Counted from the first letter of the stretch, positions 26,700 through 36,099 are shown. The stretch: 64,000 nt of DNA from Tepidiphilus succinatimandens (GCF_006503695.1 NZ_SBIK01000005.1:62001-126000); one strand, 5' to 3'. A program made the numbers and translations. The notes: generated by a model not told the origin, from the sequence alone.

Positions 26700-28017
26700 G
26701 TTTGCTGCGCCCCGCGTGGGCATGGTAAGCCTGGGCTGCCCCAAGGCCACCGTCGACTCCGAACGCATCCTTACACGCCTGCGGGCCGAGGGCTATGCGC
26801 TCAGCCCCGACTACGAAGGGGCGGATCTGGTCATCGTCAATACCTGCGGCTTCATCGACGCGGCGGTGGAAGAATCGCTGCAGGCGATCGGCGAGGCGCT
26901 GGCGGAGAATGGCAAGGTCATCGTCACTGGCTGCCTGGGCGCCCGGCCGCAGCGCATCCTCGAAGAATTCCCCCAGGTGCTGGCGATCACCGGTCCGCAT
27001 GCGGAGGCCGAGGTGCTCGATCTGGTGCACCGCCATCTGCCCAAGCCGCACGACCCCTTCACCGACCTCGTCCCCCCGCAGGGACTGCGGCTCACGCCGC
27101 CGCACTACGCCTACCTGAAGATCTCCGAGGGCTGCAACCACCGCTGTACCTTCTGCATCATCCCGTCGCTGCGCGGCGATCTCGTCAGCCGCCCCATCCA
27201 CGAGATCATGGCCGAGGCCGAGGCGCTGGTCGAATCCGGCGTCAAGGAGATCCTGGTCGTGTCGCAGGACACCGCCGCCTACGGGGTGGACCTCAAGTAC
27301 CGCACGGGCTTCGTCGACGGTCGGCCGGTACGCCAGCGTCTCACCGAGCTCGCCCGTCTGCTGGGTGAGCTCGGCGTATGGATCCGGCTACACTACGTCT
27401 ATCCCTATCCGAGCGTGGACGAGCTCATCCCGCTCATGGCCGAGGGCAAGATCCTGCCCTATCTCGACGTCCCGTTCCAGCACGCCAGCCCCCGCATCCT
27501 CAAGGCGATGCAGCGGCCGGCGGCCACCGAACGGGTGCTCGAGCGCATCCGGCGCTGGCGCGAGATCTGCCCCGACTTGACGATCCGCTCGACCTTCATC
27601 ACCGGCTTCCCTGGTGAGACCGAGGAGGATTTCGACTTGCTGTTGCAGTTCCTCGAAGAGGCGCAGCTCGACCGGGTCGGCGCCTTCGCCTATTCCCCCG
27701 TCGAGGGCGCGGCGGCCAATGCGCTTCCCGGTGCCGTGCCCGAGGAGGTGCGCGAGGAACGGCGCGTGCGCCTGCTGCAGTGGCAGGAGGACATCTCCAC
27801 GCAGCGGCTGGAGCGCTGGATCGGGCGCCGGATCACGGTCCTGGTGGAAGAGGTCGACGAAGAGGGGGCGCTCGCGCGTTCGAGCGCCGACGCGCCCGAA
27901 ATCGACGGTCTCGTCATCATTCCCAACGGCGAGGACTTGCAGCCGGGCGAATTCGCCGAAGTCCTCGTCACCGACTGCGACGTGCACGACCTCTATGCGG
28001 AAGTGCCGTCGCGCTGA
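26689..28017 (+). CDS. rimO: Ribosomal protein S12 methylthiotransferase RimO
   Basis: Radical SAM enzyme adding a methylthio group to an aspartate of ribosomal protein S12. The 442-residue protein has the three domains of the family. The N-terminal UPF0004 domain has cysteines in [25 protein letters not shown] and VTGCLGAR, which hold the auxiliary cluster. The radical SAM motif is C149-NHR-C153-TF-C156. The C-terminal TRAM domain holds [26 protein letters not shown]-type sequence. The start of the protein overlaps the end of phaR. A tRNA-Arg gene begins 11 bases after its stop. Confidence 0.96.
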   Translation: MKLEFAAPRVGMVSLGCPKATVDSERILTRLRAEGYALSPDYEGADLVIVNTCGFIDAAVEESLQAIGEALAENGKVIVTGCLGARPQRILEEFPQVLAITGPHAEAEVLDLVHRHLPKPHDPFTDLVPPQGLRLTPPHYAYLKISEGCNHRCTFCIIPSLRGDLVSRPIHEIMAEAEALVESGVKEILVVSQDTAAYGVDLKYRTGFVDGRPVRQRLTELARLLGELGVWIRLHYVYPYPSVDELIPLMAEGKILPYLDVPFQHASPRILKAMQRPAATERVLERIRRWREICPDLTIRSTFITGFPGETEEDFDLLLQFLEEAQLDRVGAFAYSPVEGAAANALPGAVPEEVREERRVRLLQWQEDISTQRLERWIGRRITVLVEEVDEEGALARSSADAPEIDGLVIIPNGEDLQPGEFAEVLVTDCDVHDLYAEVPSR

Positions 28018-28028
28018 ATCACCCCTCT

Positions 28029-28100
28029 CTCCCCGTAGTTCAATGGATAGAACGAGCGCCTCCTAAGCGCTAGATCCAGGTTCGATTCCTGGCGGGGGGA
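28029..28100 (+). tRNA. tRNA-Arg (anticodon CCT)
   Basis: A full cloverleaf folds: acceptor CTCCCCG with CGGGGGG (one T-G pair), D arm GTTC/GAAC, anticodon stem AGCGC/GCGCT with loop CTCCTAA, and T arm CCAGG-TTCGATT-CCTGG. The anticodon CCT reads AGG. The discriminator is A, and CCA is not encoded. D-arm and T-arm sequences closely resemble E. coli argW. It lies between rimO and uup. Confidence 0.95.
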
Positions 28101-28121
28101 CTCCCTTTCAAGGTTTTTGTC

Positions 28122-30041
28122 ATGCCTGTGCTCCGCCTCGACGACGCCCATCTTGCGTTTGGTCACGTTCCTCTGCTCGACGCCGCGTCCTTTCAGCTCG
28201 ACGAGGGTGAGCGGGTGGTGCTGATCGGGCGCAACGGTGCGGGCAAATCCAGCCTGCTGCGCGTGCTCGCCGGCGAGCAGCCGCTCGACGACGGGCTCCT
28301 GTGGCGCCAGCCGGGCCTGCGTCTGGCCTACGTGCCGCAGGAAGCGGACTTCCCGCCGCAGGCCACGGTGGCCGAGGTGCTCACCGAGGGGCTGGGCGAG
28401 GCGGCAGGCCTCTTGCGGCGGTTTCAGGCGCTGTCGCGCCACGTGACGGCCACTCCCGAGCCGGCGCTCCTTGCCGAACTCGACGCCGTCCAGCAGGCGC
28501 TGGAGCGGGAAGGCGGCTGGCAGTGGCAGCACCGCATCGACGCCGCGCTCGCGGCGCTGGGGTTGGAGGCCGAGGCGCGCATCGCATCGCTCTCGGGCGG
28601 CGGGGTGAAACGCGTGGCGCTCGCCCGCGCCCTGGTGGCCGAGCCGGAAGTGCTGCTCCTCGACGAGCCGACCAACCACCTCGACATCGCCGCGATCGAG
28701 CGGCTGGAGCAGATGCTGCTCACCTTTCGTGGCAGCGTCGTGCTGGTGACGCACGACCGGGCTCTGGTCGATCGGGTCGCCACCCGCATCGTCGAGCTCG
28801 ACCGGGGGCGGCTGGCGAGCTTTCCCGGGTCGTTCGCCGAGTACGAACGGCGCAAGGCCGAGCAGCTCGCGGCCGAGGCGCAGGCGCAGGCGCGCTTCGA
28901 CAAGTTCCACGCCCAGGAAGAGGCGTGGATCCGCAAAGGGGTGGAGGCGCGGCGTACGCGCAACGAGGGCCGGGTGCGCCGGCTGGAGCGCTTGCGCGAG
29001 GAACGCGAGGCGCGCCGCGAGCGGCTCGGGCGGGTGCGCCTGCAGCTCGAGGCGGGCGAGCAGAGCGGTCGGCTGGTGGCCGAGCTCGTGGGCGTGACGA
29101 AGTCCTGGGGGGAGAGGACGGTGGTGCGCGACTTCTCCACCACCATCCTGCGCGGGGATCGCATCGGCTTCATCGGCCCCAACGGGGCCGGCAAGACGAC
29201 CTTGCTCAAACTCATTCTGGGCGAGATCGAACCCGATGCGGGTCTGGTGCGCCACGGCACGCGCCGCAACGTCGCCTATTTCGATCAGATGCGCGCCCAG
29301 CTCGACCCCGAGGCGCGGCTGATCGACGTCGTCAGTCCCGGTTCGGATACGGTGGAGATCGCTGGGCAGCGGCGCCACGTCGTCGGCTACCTCGAGGACT
29401 TCCTCTTCTCGCCGCAGCGGGCACGCTCGCCAGTGAAGACGCTCTCGGGCGGGGAGCGCAACCGGCTGCTGCTCGCGCGCCTCTTCGCTCAGCCGGCCAA
29501 TGTGCTGGTGCTCGACGAGCCCACCAACGACCTCGACCTCGACACGCTGGAGCTCCTCGAAGAGCGCCTGCTCTCTTATTCGGGGACTTTGCTGCTGGTG
29601 AGCCATGACCGGCGCTTCCTCGACAACGTGGTCACGCAGGTGATCGCCTCGACCGGTGACGGGCGCTGGGAAGAGTGCGTCGGCGGCTACAGCGACTGGC
29701 TGCGGCTGAAGGGAGAGGTCGCATCGGTATCCGCGGCTCCGGGTCCGACCAAGGCCCCTGTCAAAGCCAAGGTTGCCGCGCCGGAGGAACCTCGGTCTTC
29801 CCGACCGCGGCGGTTGTCGTACCGCGAACGCCAGGAACTGGAGGCGCTGCCGCAGCGCATCGAGGCCCTGGAGGCCGAGCAGGCGGCGCTCACCGAGGCG
29901 CTCGCCGATCCGCGGCTCTACAGCGAGCGGGCGCAGGAAGTGGCCGGCCTGAAGTCGCGGCTCGCGGCGCTGCAGGAAGAGATCGAGGCGCTCCTGGAAC
30001 GCTGGTCGGAGTTGGAGGTGCTCGCCGCCGGCGAGGGGTGA
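28122..30041 (+). CDS. uup: ABC-F family ATPase Uup
   Basis: A 639-residue soluble ABC-F protein with two nucleotide-binding domains and no membrane part; Uup acts on translating ribosomes and affects transposon excision. Walker A motifs are GRNGAGKSS (about residues 37-45) and GPNGAGKTT (about 353); Walker B regions are LLLDEPTNHLD and LVLDEPTNDLD. The first signature is LSGGGVKR, an unusual form, and the second a standard LSGGERNR. The inter-domain linker is strongly charged, and the C-terminal ~90 residues form the coiled-coil (RELEALPQRIEALEAEQ-type) that separates Uup from EttA. It converges on the HDOD gene with only 4 bases between; the palindrome TGAGCGCTCA at 30039-30048 contains both stops. 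Confidence 0.95.
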   Translation: MPVLRLDDAHLAFGHVPLLDAASFQLDEGERVVLIGRNGAGKSSLLRVLAGEQPLDDGLLWRQPGLRLAYVPQEADFPPQATVAEVLTEGLGEAAGLLRRFQALSRHVTATPEPALLAELDAVQQALEREGGWQWQHRIDAALAALGLEAEARIASLSGGGVKRVALARALVAEPEVLLLDEPTNHLDIAAIERLEQMLLTFRGSVVLVTHDRALVDRVATRIVELDRGRLASFPGSFAEYERRKAEQLAAEAQAQARFDKFHAQEEAWIRKGVEARRTRNEGRVRRLERLREEREARRERLGRVRLQLEAGEQSGRLVAELVGVTKSWGERTVVRDFSTTILRGDRIGFIGPNGAGKTTLLKLILGEIEPDAGLVRHGTRRNVAYFDQMRAQLDPEARLIDVVSPGSDTVEIAGQRRHVVGYLEDFLFSPQRARSPVKTLSGGERNRLLLARLFAQPANVLVLDEPTNDLDLDTLELLEERLLSYSGTLLLVSHDRRFLDNVVTQVIASTGDGRWEECVGGYSDWLRLKGEVASVSAAPGPTKAPVKAKVAAPEEPRSSRPRRLSYRERQELEALPQRIEALEAEQAALTEALADPRLYSERAQEVAGLKSRLAALQEEIEALLERWSELEVLAAGEG

Positions 30042-30045
30042 GCGC

Positions 30046-31011
30046 TCATTCGCCGCCGGAGGGGGCGTCCGGCCCGGAGGGCTTGGACGCATCCGCCGAA
30101 ACGGCGGCCGCCGCTTCGCCGCTCGTTTGGGTGGGCGGCGTCGTCTCGCCTGCGGGGCCGAGCAAGCGCGCCATCGCCTCTTCCGGCGCGCCGAGCTGCT
30201 TGAGCAGGATCTCGCGATTGACGTGCACCAGTTCCTGGATGGCGTCGAGGTCGGCCGGGATGCGCGGATCGTTCCAGCCGTGGGCGAGGTGGCGCGCAAG
30301 CCGCGTGGCGAGCCATACCGTGCGCGTGCGCGGATTCTCCAGGAGGTGGTCGTCGAGCAGCTTTTTCAGGATCTCGGGTAGTTCCAGCGCGTCGATGAGG
30401 CCGTTGCGGATCTCGACTTCGGTGGCGTTGAACACCTTGCGCTGCAGCTGCTCGAGCGGAATGGCAGGGTAGGTGCGGCGCAGGCGGATGAGCAGCGACA
30501 TGAGCCGGGGCGCGTAGAGCCACATCAGGACTTCGGTGATGTCGTGCAACAGCGCCGCGACCACCACTTCCGAGACTTCGATGTCGCGGCGCAGCAGCGC
30601 CCATTCACGGGCGAAACGCGCCGCGCGCCGCAGCCGGGCGATGAGCCGCAGCAGCATGGTGAGCTCGTCGGGCAGATCGGCGAGTTCTTCTTCCACCAGC
30701 GCCATGCGGTCGCATTCGGCATAAAAGGCGCGAATGCCCAGCATGAGGAGGATGCGGTCGATGGTGGTGAGCTCGCGCGTGCGCAGGTCGGGCGGGCGGC
30801 GCTTTTGCAGCGTCACCATCAGCCGCAGCGTGAGGAGTGGATCCTGCAGCACCACCTGCGAGAGGACGTGGGCATTGAGCGTTTCCGCCGCCGGGCGCAG
30901 TTCCTCGAGGCGGCGCTTGGTATGCCTGAGGATGGGGACCTTGTCGGCGCGCTCGGCGAAGAACCGGATCCAGGCGGCCGCATCCGGTAGCGGGTGTTCG
31001 AGTCGTTCCAT
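30046..31011 (-). CDS. HDOD-domain protein
   Basis: A 321-residue protein of the HDOD family, helical HD-related domains found in signalling proteins. The N-terminal two thirds shows the typical helices: ETLNAHVLSQVVLQDPLLTLRLM, IDRILLMLGIRAFYAEC and VSEVVVAALLHDITEVLMWLYAP, followed by FNATEVEIRNGLIDALELPEILKKLL. It keeps an HD-like dipeptide (LLHDITE), but the other metal ligands of true HD phosphodiesterases are not evident. The tail from about residue 285 is low-complexity (TQTSGEAAAAVS). Function is unknown; such proteins often act downstream of two-component or second-messenger signals. Confidence 0.85.
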   Translation of the reverse strand: MERLEHPLPDAAAWIRFFAERADKVPILRHTKRRLEELRPAAETLNAHVLSQVVLQDPLLTLRLMVTLQKRRPPDLRTRELTTIDRILLMLGIRAFYAECDRMALVEEELADLPDELTMLLRLIARLRRAARFAREWALLRRDIEVSEVVVAALLHDITEVLMWLYAPRLMSLLIRLRRTYPAIPLEQLQRKVFNATEVEIRNGLIDALELPEILKKLLDDHLLENPRTRTVWLATRLARHLAHGWNDPRIPADLDAIQELVHVNREILLKQLGAPEEAMARLLGPAGETTPPTQTSGEAAAAVSADASKPSGPDAPSGGE

Positions 31012-31074
31012 CGCCTTTCTCCGGCCGGGGACGCCGCGATTATCCCCAGCGGCCGGGGTTTTGCCAAGAGGCGC

Positions 31075-31518
31075 TCAGTCGTCGGGGTAATCCGCCCAAC
31101 AGTTGGGCGTCTCGTAGAGGCGCACCCGGCGCAGTCGCAGCCGATCGCCATGGGCGAGGTGCAAGCGCTCGGACAGGAGCTCATAGGCGATGCGCGCGAG
31201 GTTTTCGGCGGTGGGAACGGCGTCGAGCACGACCGTTCGATGGTCCGGGATGCGCTCGAGGAGCGAGCGCACCAAGGCGTCGTCGCGATGCACGAGGAAG
31301 GCGTGATCCCAAGGATCGACCACGGTTTCGTGGACGAGGGCCTTGAGGGCGGAGAAGTCGAGCACCATTCCCTCGTCGCTGCGTCCGGCCTCTGGGACCG
31401 GCTCACCGATGAGCGTCACCTCGAGTGCATAGCGATGGCCGTGCAGGTGGCGACACCGGCTTTCATGGTTGGGAATGCGGTGCCCGGCGTCGAATTCGAA
31501 GCGTCGGGTGATCTGCAT
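31075..31518 (-). CDS. queD: 6-carboxytetrahydropterin synthase QueD
   Basis: Zinc enzyme converting dihydroneopterin triphosphate to 6-carboxytetrahydropterin, early in queuosine synthesis. The 147-residue PTPS-family protein has the zinc histidines in FDAGHRIPNHESRCRHLHGHRY, the catalytic Cys in that same segment (SRCRHLHGH), the DFSALKALV block, WDHAFL and the C-terminal VRLYETPNCWADY with its conserved glutamate. No other queuosine genes occur nearby. A terminator of the upstream HTH gene lies just before it. Confidence 0.92.
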   Translation of the reverse strand: MQITRRFEFDAGHRIPNHESRCRHLHGHRYALEVTLIGEPVPEAGRSDEGMVLDFSALKALVHETVVDPWDHAFLVHRDDALVRSLLERIPDHRTVVLDAVPTAENLARIAYELLSERLHLAHGDRLRLRRVRLYETPNCWADYPDD

Positions 31519-31534
31519 GGGAGGATTCTAGCGG

Positions 31535-31575
31535 AAAAAACCGCCGCGGCCTGCAGGGTGCAAGGTCGCGGCGGT
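31535..31575 (-). terminator. Rho-independent terminator of the HTH gene
   Basis: On the minus strand ACCGCCGCG, an 18-base loop region, CGCGGCGGT and then TTTTT. The perfect 9-bp GC stem with T run lies 38 bases after the regulator's stop and insulates queD. Confidence 0.75.
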
Positions 31576-31612
31576 CGCCGTGATCCCGTCGATCGCGGCC
31601 GAGCCAGGAGGC

Positions 31613-31966
31613 TCAGTCTTCCACCGTTTCCCCTTCTTCGACGGGGGCGGACGTCTTTCCCTGGTTTTTCAGCCAGGCGCGCGCTTCTTTCTTGAGTTCC
31701 TTGAAGCGCTCGGCATCGGTTGCCTTGAGATATTGCGCGACTTCCCAGTCTTCCCGCTTGATCTTGTTCACGTCGATCTGCTCGACGTGGACGAGGCGCA
31801 GCAGCGCCTGCACGGGGCGAGGGATGTTGCGCCCGCTCTCGTAGCGGGAGCCCCCGCTCTGGGTGACGCCGAGTTTGGACCAGAACTGGGACTGGTTGAG
31901 GCCCAGTTTCTTGCGCAGTTCGCGGATGTCGCCGCCGGTAAGGTTTTTCATCGAGATTGGCTCCAT
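31613..31966 (-). CDS. XRE-type helix-turn-helix regulator
   Basis: A small DNA-binding protein (117 residues from this start). The HTH region is DIRELRKKLGLNQSQFWSKLGVTQSGGSRYESGRNIPRPVQALL, a good match to the Cro/C1 fold though compacted. The rest is helical and charged, ending acidic (EEGETVED). Two starts are possible: ATG 31966 and ATG 31951; the inner one has GGAG nine bases upstream. The divergent gap to lysC holds a consensus-like promoter with three CGAGGCA copies, suggesting autoregulation. Base composition is lower in GC than flanking genes. Its target genes are unknown; it resembles no named regulator I can assign. Confidence 0.8.
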   Translation of the reverse strand: MEPISMKNLTGGDIRELRKKLGLNQSQFWSKLGVTQSGGSRYESGRNIPRPVQALLRLVHVEQIDVNKIKREDWEVAQYLKATDAERFKELKKEARAWLKNQGKTSAPVEEGETVED

Positions 31967-31985
31967 TACTCGTGGATAGGAGATC

Positions 31986-32035
31986 ATGCCTCGCTCATGT
32001 CGTGCCTGAGCGAGGCATAATCATATAACGAGGCA
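31986..32035. promoter_or_regulatory. Operator-like inverted repeat at the HTH gene
   Basis: ATGCCTCGCTCA (31986-31997) and TGAGCGAGGCAT (32007-32018) form a perfect 12-bp inverted repeat with a 9-base spacer. A third half-site CGAGGCA is at 32029-32035. The sites lie downstream of and within the promoter below, where a bound repressor would block RNA polymerase. Confidence 0.6.
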
Positions 32036-32048
32036 AATTGTAAGACAA
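32020..32048 (-). promoter_or_regulatory. Promoter of the HTH gene
   Basis: On the minus strand TTGTCT, a 17-base spacer, TATGAT: a good sigma-70 match. The third CGAGGCA half-site is inside the spacer. Transcription would run through the inverted repeat to the regulator. Confidence 0.65.
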
Positions 32049-32197
32049 CCATTTTTCGATAGCGAATACGAATTTTTTGTATCGCTCTTTATCATCGTCT
32101 CGAAAGTGCCGCGGCGGAAGTGCGAGGAGTTCGCCGCGTGGCGTGAACACGCGATCGTTGATAAAATTCGAAGTTTCAGATCGTTTCCGAGGGGAAG

Positions 32198-33436
32198 ATG
32201 GCGCTCATCGTGCAGAAATACGGCGGTACCTCCGTGGGCTCGCCGGAGCGGATTCAGAACGTCGCGCGCCGCGTGGCGAAATACCGCCAGCAGGGGCACC
32301 AGGTGGTGGTGGTGGTCTCGGCCATGAGCGGTGAGACCAACCGGCTCGTGGCACTCACCCAGGCGTTGTCCGACGCACCCGATCCGCGCGAGGTGGACGT
32401 CGTGCTCGCCACTGGCGAGCAGGTGACGATCGGACTCACCGCGATCGCCCTGCAGTCGCTCGGCATCCCGGCCAGGAGCTATACCGGCTGGCAAGTGCCC
32501 ATCCATACCGACAGCGCCTTCACCAAGGCGCGTATCCTGGAGATCGAGCCGGAGCGCATGCTCGCCGATCTGGCCGCAGGCAAGGTCGTGGTCGTGGCCG
32601 GCTTTCAAGGGGTGGATGGCGAAGGCAACATCACCACGCTCGGGCGCGGCGGCTCCGATACCACCGCCGTGGCACTGGCGGCGGCGTTGCAGGCCGACGA
32701 GTGCCAGATCTACACCGACGTCGACGGCGTCTACACGACCGACCCGCGCATCGTGCCCGAGGCGCGGCGCTTGTCGCAGATCACCTTCGAAGAAATGCTC
32801 GAGATGGCCAGCCTCGGCTCCAAGGTGCTGCAGATCCGCTCGGTGGAATTCGCCGGCAAGTACAAGGTCAAGCTGCGGGTGCTTTCCAGTTTCGAAGAAG
32901 AGGGAGAAGGGACGTTGATCACGGTCGAGGAAGAAAAGAACATGGAACAGCCCATCATTTCCGGCATCGCCTTTCAGCGCGACGAGGCCAAGGTGACGTT
33001 GCTCGGCGTGCCCGACAAGCCGGGAGTCGCCTACCAGATCCTGGGGCCGGTGGCCGATGCGAACATCGACGTCGACATGATCGTGCAAAACGTCGGCCAT
33101 GACGGCACCACCGACTTCAGCTTCACCGTGGCGAAGAACGACCTCAAGAAAGTGATGGAGATCCTCGAGCGGGTGAAGAACGATCTCGGGGCGCGTCAGG
33201 TGATCGGCGACAAGTCGGTGTGCAAGGTCTCGCTGGTGGGCGTCGGGATGCGTTCGCACCCCGGCGTGGCGGCCAAGATGTTCCGCACGCTTGCCGAAGA
33301 GGGGATCAACATCCAGATGATCTCCACCTCCGAGATCAAGATTTCGGTGCTGATCGACGAGAAGTACCTCGAGCTCGCCGTGCGCGCGCTGCACAAGGCT
33401 TTCGGACTCGATCAGCCCGAGCCGGACGTCGCTTGA
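32198..33436 (+). CDS. lysC: Aspartate kinase
   Basis: First enzyme of the aspartate pathway, phosphorylating aspartate for lysine, threonine and methionine. The 412-residue protein has the kinase signature [43 protein letters not shown] and [18 protein letters not shown]. Two ACT domains follow (about residues 265-335 and 345-410), typical of the feedback-inhibited single-function enzyme of Betaproteobacteria; [19 protein letters not shown] lies in the second. The ATG follows GAGGGGAAG. A hairpin with a T run ends the gene just where the rpsB promoter begins. Confidence 0.96.
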   Translation: MALIVQKYGGTSVGSPERIQNVARRVAKYRQQGHQVVVVVSAMSGETNRLVALTQALSDAPDPREVDVVLATGEQVTIGLTAIALQSLGIPARSYTGWQVPIHTDSAFTKARILEIEPERMLADLAAGKVVVVAGFQGVDGEGNITTLGRGGSDTTAVALAAALQADECQIYTDVDGVYTTDPRIVPEARRLSQITFEEMLEMASLGSKVLQIRSVEFAGKYKVKLRVLSSFEEEGEGTLITVEEEKNMEQPIISGIAFQRDEAKVTLLGVPDKPGVAYQILGPVADANIDVDMIVQNVGHDGTTDFSFTVAKNDLKKVMEILERVKNDLGARQVIGDKSVCKVSLVGVGMRSHPGVAAKMFRTLAEEGINIQMISTSEIKISVLIDEKYLELAVRALHKAFGLDQPEPDVA

Positions 33437-33446
33437 CGCCCGAGCC

Positions 33447-33472
33447 GGGGATTGCGCCGTCCCGCCTTTTTT
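33447..33472 (+). terminator. Probable terminator after lysC
   Basis: GGGGA, loop TTGCGCCG, TCCC, then GCC and TTTTTT. The stem is short, but the T run is good. Its last two bases are the TT of the rpsB -35 box. Confidence 0.45.
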
Positions 33473-33499
33473 GACGGACGCTCTTGCCTTCGTTATAAT
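33471..33499 (+). promoter_or_regulatory. Strong sigma-70 promoter of rpsB operon
   Basis: TTGACG, exactly 17 bases, TATAAT: the best promoter match in the window. It lies 114 bases before the rpsB start and leads into a hairpin at the transcript's 5' end. Confidence 0.85.
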
Positions 33500-33503
33500 G
33501 CCG

Positions 33504-33525
33504 GGCCTGCCGTACGCGGCAGGCC
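33504..33525 (+). promoter_or_regulatory. Perfect hairpin in the rpsB leader
   Basis: GGCCTGCCG, loop TACG, CGGCAGGCC: a perfect 9-bp stem at or just before the expected transcript start. rpsB mRNA leaders in other bacteria are bound by S2 for feedback control; whether this stem plays that part or just protects the 5' end is inference. Confidence 0.5.
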
Positions 33526-33612
33526 ATTCCACACGCCCGCAAGCGACGAGGGTCCGTGTTCGCGCACGGTGGGTCGCGGGCGGAGGTTCAACCCTTATCC
33601 ATTGGAGTCTTC

Positions 33613-34395
33613 ATGAACGTCACGATGCGTCAAATGCTCGAGGCTGGCGTCCATTTCGGGCACCAGACCCGTTTCTGGCATCCCAAGATGGCCCCCTACA
33701 TCTACGGCGAGCGCAACAAGATCCACATCATCAACCTCGAGAAGACGCTGGCGAAGCTGCGCGAAGCGGTCGAATTCGTGCGCCGGCTCTCGGCCAAGGG
33801 CGGCACGATCCTTTTCGTCGCCACCAAGCGCCAGGCGCGTGACATCATCGCCGAGGAAGCCCAGCGCTGCGGCATGCCTTTCGTCAATGAACGCTGGCTC
33901 GGTGGCATGCTCACCAACTTCAAGACGGTGCGCCAGTCCATCGCGCGCTTGAAGGAGCTCGAAGCGGCGTTCGCCGACGGCTCGGTGCAGCAGTTGCCCA
34001 AGCGCGAGGCACTGGGTCTGCAGCGCGAGCTCGACAAGCTCGAGCGCAGCCTGGGCGGAATCAAGGAGATGGATCGTCTGCCCGACGCGCTCTTCGTCAT
34101 CGACGTGGGGCACCACAAGATCGCCGTGTCCGAAGCGAACAAGCTGGGCATTCCGGTCGTGGCGGTGGTCGACACCAACCATGCGCCTGAGGGCATCGAT
34201 TACGTGATCCCGGGCAACGACGATTCGGCCCGCGCCGTGCGCCTGTACGCCCGGGCGATCGCCGACGCGGTGCTCGAAGGCAAGGCCATGGCGCTGCAGG
34301 AAGTGGTCGCTGCGGCTTCCGACGAGTTCGTGGAAGTCGAAGGCGCCGAAGGTGAGACGGCCTCCGAGGAAGGCGAAGCGCCGGCGGCCGAGTAA
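33613..34395 (+). CDS. rpsB: 30S ribosomal protein S2
   Basis: A 260-residue small-subunit protein with the family blocks [54 protein letters not shown] and the [24 protein letters not shown] region. The acidic C-terminal tail ([15 protein letters not shown]) is longer than the E. coli one. ATG 33613 has TTGGAG upstream. First gene of the rpsB-tsf-pyrH-frr operon. Confidence 0.98.
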   Translation: MNVTMRQMLEAGVHFGHQTRFWHPKMAPYIYGERNKIHIINLEKTLAKLREAVEFVRRLSAKGGTILFVATKRQARDIIAEEAQRCGMPFVNERWLGGMLTNFKTVRQSIARLKELEAAFADGSVQQLPKREALGLQRELDKLERSLGGIKEMDRLPDALFVIDVGHHKIAVSEANKLGIPVVAVVDTNHAPEGIDYVIPGNDDSARAVRLYARAIADAVLEGKAMALQEVVAAASDEFVEVEGAEGETASEEGEAPAAE

Positions 34396-34415
34396 GGCAG
34401 AAGCAGTGTGCATGC

Positions 34416-34442
34416 GGCGGGCGCGCTTCGGGCGCGTCCGCC
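34416..34442 (+). terminator. Attenuator-like hairpin between rpsB and tsf
   Basis: A 10-11 bp GC stem (arms GCGGGCGCGC and GCGCGTCCGC, one G-T pair) around TTCGG. There is no proper T run, so it is more likely a partial attenuator or processing site that sets the S2/EF-Ts ratio than a full terminator. Confidence 0.5.
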
Positions 34443-34467
34443 CGACAATCTTTCGTGAGGACGGATG

Positions 34468-35358
34468 ATGGCTGAAATTACCGCAAGCATGGTCAAGGAG
34501 CTGCGCGAGCGCACCGATGCGCCGATGATGGAGTGCAAGAAAGCGCTCGCGGAGGCCGGCGGCGACATGGCGCGCGCCGAGGAGATCCTGCGCGTCAAGC
34601 TCGGCAACAAGGCGAGCAAGGCCGCCAGCCGCGTGGCCGCCGAAGGCATCGTCGCCATCTGGGTGTCGCCCGATGCCAAGCTCGCGGCCATGGTCGAGGT
34701 CAATTGCGAGACCGACTTCGTAGCGAAGAACGACGAATTCATCGCCTTCGCCAACCGCCTGGCGCAGCTGGTAGCCGAGCGCAATCCGGCCGACGTGGCC
34801 GCGCTCTCCCAGTTCGAGCTCGACGGCAAGCCGGTCGAACAGGTGCGCACCGAACTCGTGGGCAAAATCGGCGAGAACATCACCATTCGCCGTTTCGTCC
34901 GCATCGAGGCCCAGGGCAAGGTGTACTCCTACGTGCACGGCGGCGCCAAGATCGGAGTGCTCGTCGATCTCGTCGGCGGCGACGAGGCGCTGGGCAAGGA
35001 TCTGGCCATGCACATCGCCGCGTGCAAGCCGAAGGCCCTTTCGGCCGATCAGGTGCCCGCCGAGCTCATCGAGACCGAGCGGCGCATCGCGCGGCAGAAA
35101 GCGATCGAATCGGGCAAGCCCGAGGCGATCCTCGACAAGATCGCCGAAGGCGCGGCGCAGAAATACCTCAAGGAGGTCACCCTGCTGGGGCAAGGCTTCG
35201 TCAAGGACGACAAGCTCAGCGTCGAGGCGCTCCTGAAGCAGCGCAACGCCAGGGTCGCCTCTTTCGCACTCTTCGTCGTCGGCGAAGGCATCGAGAAGAA
35301 ACAGACCGACTTCGCAGCCGAAGTGGCGGCGCAGGCAGCGGCCGCGGCCAAGTCCTGA
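34468..35358 (+). CDS. tsf: Translation elongation factor Ts
   Basis: Guanine nucleotide exchange factor for EF-Tu, 296 residues. Family blocks seen: [26 protein letters not shown], the [14 protein letters not shown] motif that contacts EF-Tu, [11 protein letters not shown], and [10 protein letters not shown] near the C-terminus. Two ATGs are adjacent (34465 and 34468); the second gives the common MAEIT start and GAGG lies 7 bases upstream of it. Downstream pyrH starts 15 bases later. Confidence 0.97.
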   Translation: MAEITASMVKELRERTDAPMMECKKALAEAGGDMARAEEILRVKLGNKASKAASRVAAEGIVAIWVSPDAKLAAMVEVNCETDFVAKNDEFIAFANRLAQLVAERNPADVAALSQFELDGKPVEQVRTELVGKIGENITIRRFVRIEAQGKVYSYVHGGAKIGVLVDLVGGDEALGKDLAMHIAACKPKALSADQVPAELIETERRIARQKAIESGKPEAILDKIAEGAAQKYLKEVTLLGQGFVKDDKLSVEALLKQRNARVASFALFVVGEGIEKKQTDFAAEVAAQAAAAAKS

Positions 35359-35373
35359 AGACGAGGCGAGCCC

Positions 35374-36090
35374 ATGTCCACCCCTGCCTATCGCCGCATC
35401 CTCTTGAAGCTGTCGGGCGAGGCCCTGATGGGCGACGACCCCTACGGCATCAACGAGAAGGTCGTCGAACGCATCGTCGGTGAAATCGCCGAAGTCTCCG
35501 GGCTCGGCGTGCAGATCGGGATCGTGATCGGCGGGGGCAACATCTTTCGCGGCATCCAAGGGGCGGCGAGTGGCATGGACCGGGCGACCGCCGACTACAT
35601 CGGCATGCTCGCCACGGTGATGAATGCCATGGCGCTGTCGGACGCCTTCCGGCGGCATGAGGTCGAGTCGCGCGTGCTCTCGGCGCTGCGCATCGAGCAG
35701 GTGGTCGAACCCTACATCCGCGCCCGCGCCATCCGGCATCTGGAAGAAGGCCGCATCGTCATCTTCGCTGCCGGTACGGGGAATCCTTTCTTCACCACCG
35801 ACACGGCGGCCGCGCTGCGCGGCGCCGAGATCGGGGCGCAGATCGTGTTGAAGGCGACCAAGGTCGACGGGGTCTATACCGCCGATCCGCAGAAAGACCC
35901 CACCGCCAAGCGCTATCACCGCATCAGCTTCGATGAGGCGATCGGGCGCAATCTCGCGGTGATGGATGCCACCGCCTTCGCCTTGTGCCGCGACATCAAG
36001 CTGCCCATCAACGTGTTTTCGATCTTCAAGCCGGGGGCCTTGCGCCGCGTCGTCATGGGCGAGGACGAAGGCACGCTCGTGCATTCGTAA
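35374..36090 (+). CDS. pyrH: UMP kinase
   Basis: Bacterial-type uridylate kinase of the amino-acid kinase fold, converting UMP to UDP in pyrimidine synthesis; allosterically controlled by GTP and UTP. The 238-residue protein shows [67 protein letters not shown] and [17 protein letters not shown], all family marks. It lies 15 bases after tsf and 9 before frr within the conserved operon. Confidence 0.97.
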   Translation: MSTPAYRRILLKLSGEALMGDDPYGINEKVVERIVGEIAEVSGLGVQIGIVIGGGNIFRGIQGAASGMDRATADYIGMLATVMNAMALSDAFRRHEVESRVLSALRIEQVVEPYIRARAIRHLEEGRIVIFAAGTGNPFFTTDTAAALRGAEIGAQIVLKATKVDGVYTADPQKDPTAKRYHRISFDEAIGRNLAVMDATAFALCRDIKLPINVFSIFKPGALRRVVMGEDEGTLVHS

Positions 36091-36099
36091 GGAGTCGAG

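Noticed and set aside
32062-32085. GCGAATAC...GTATCGC near-inverted repeat upstream of lysC
   Set aside because: One base is missing from one arm and no promoter fits it; too weak to call an operator.
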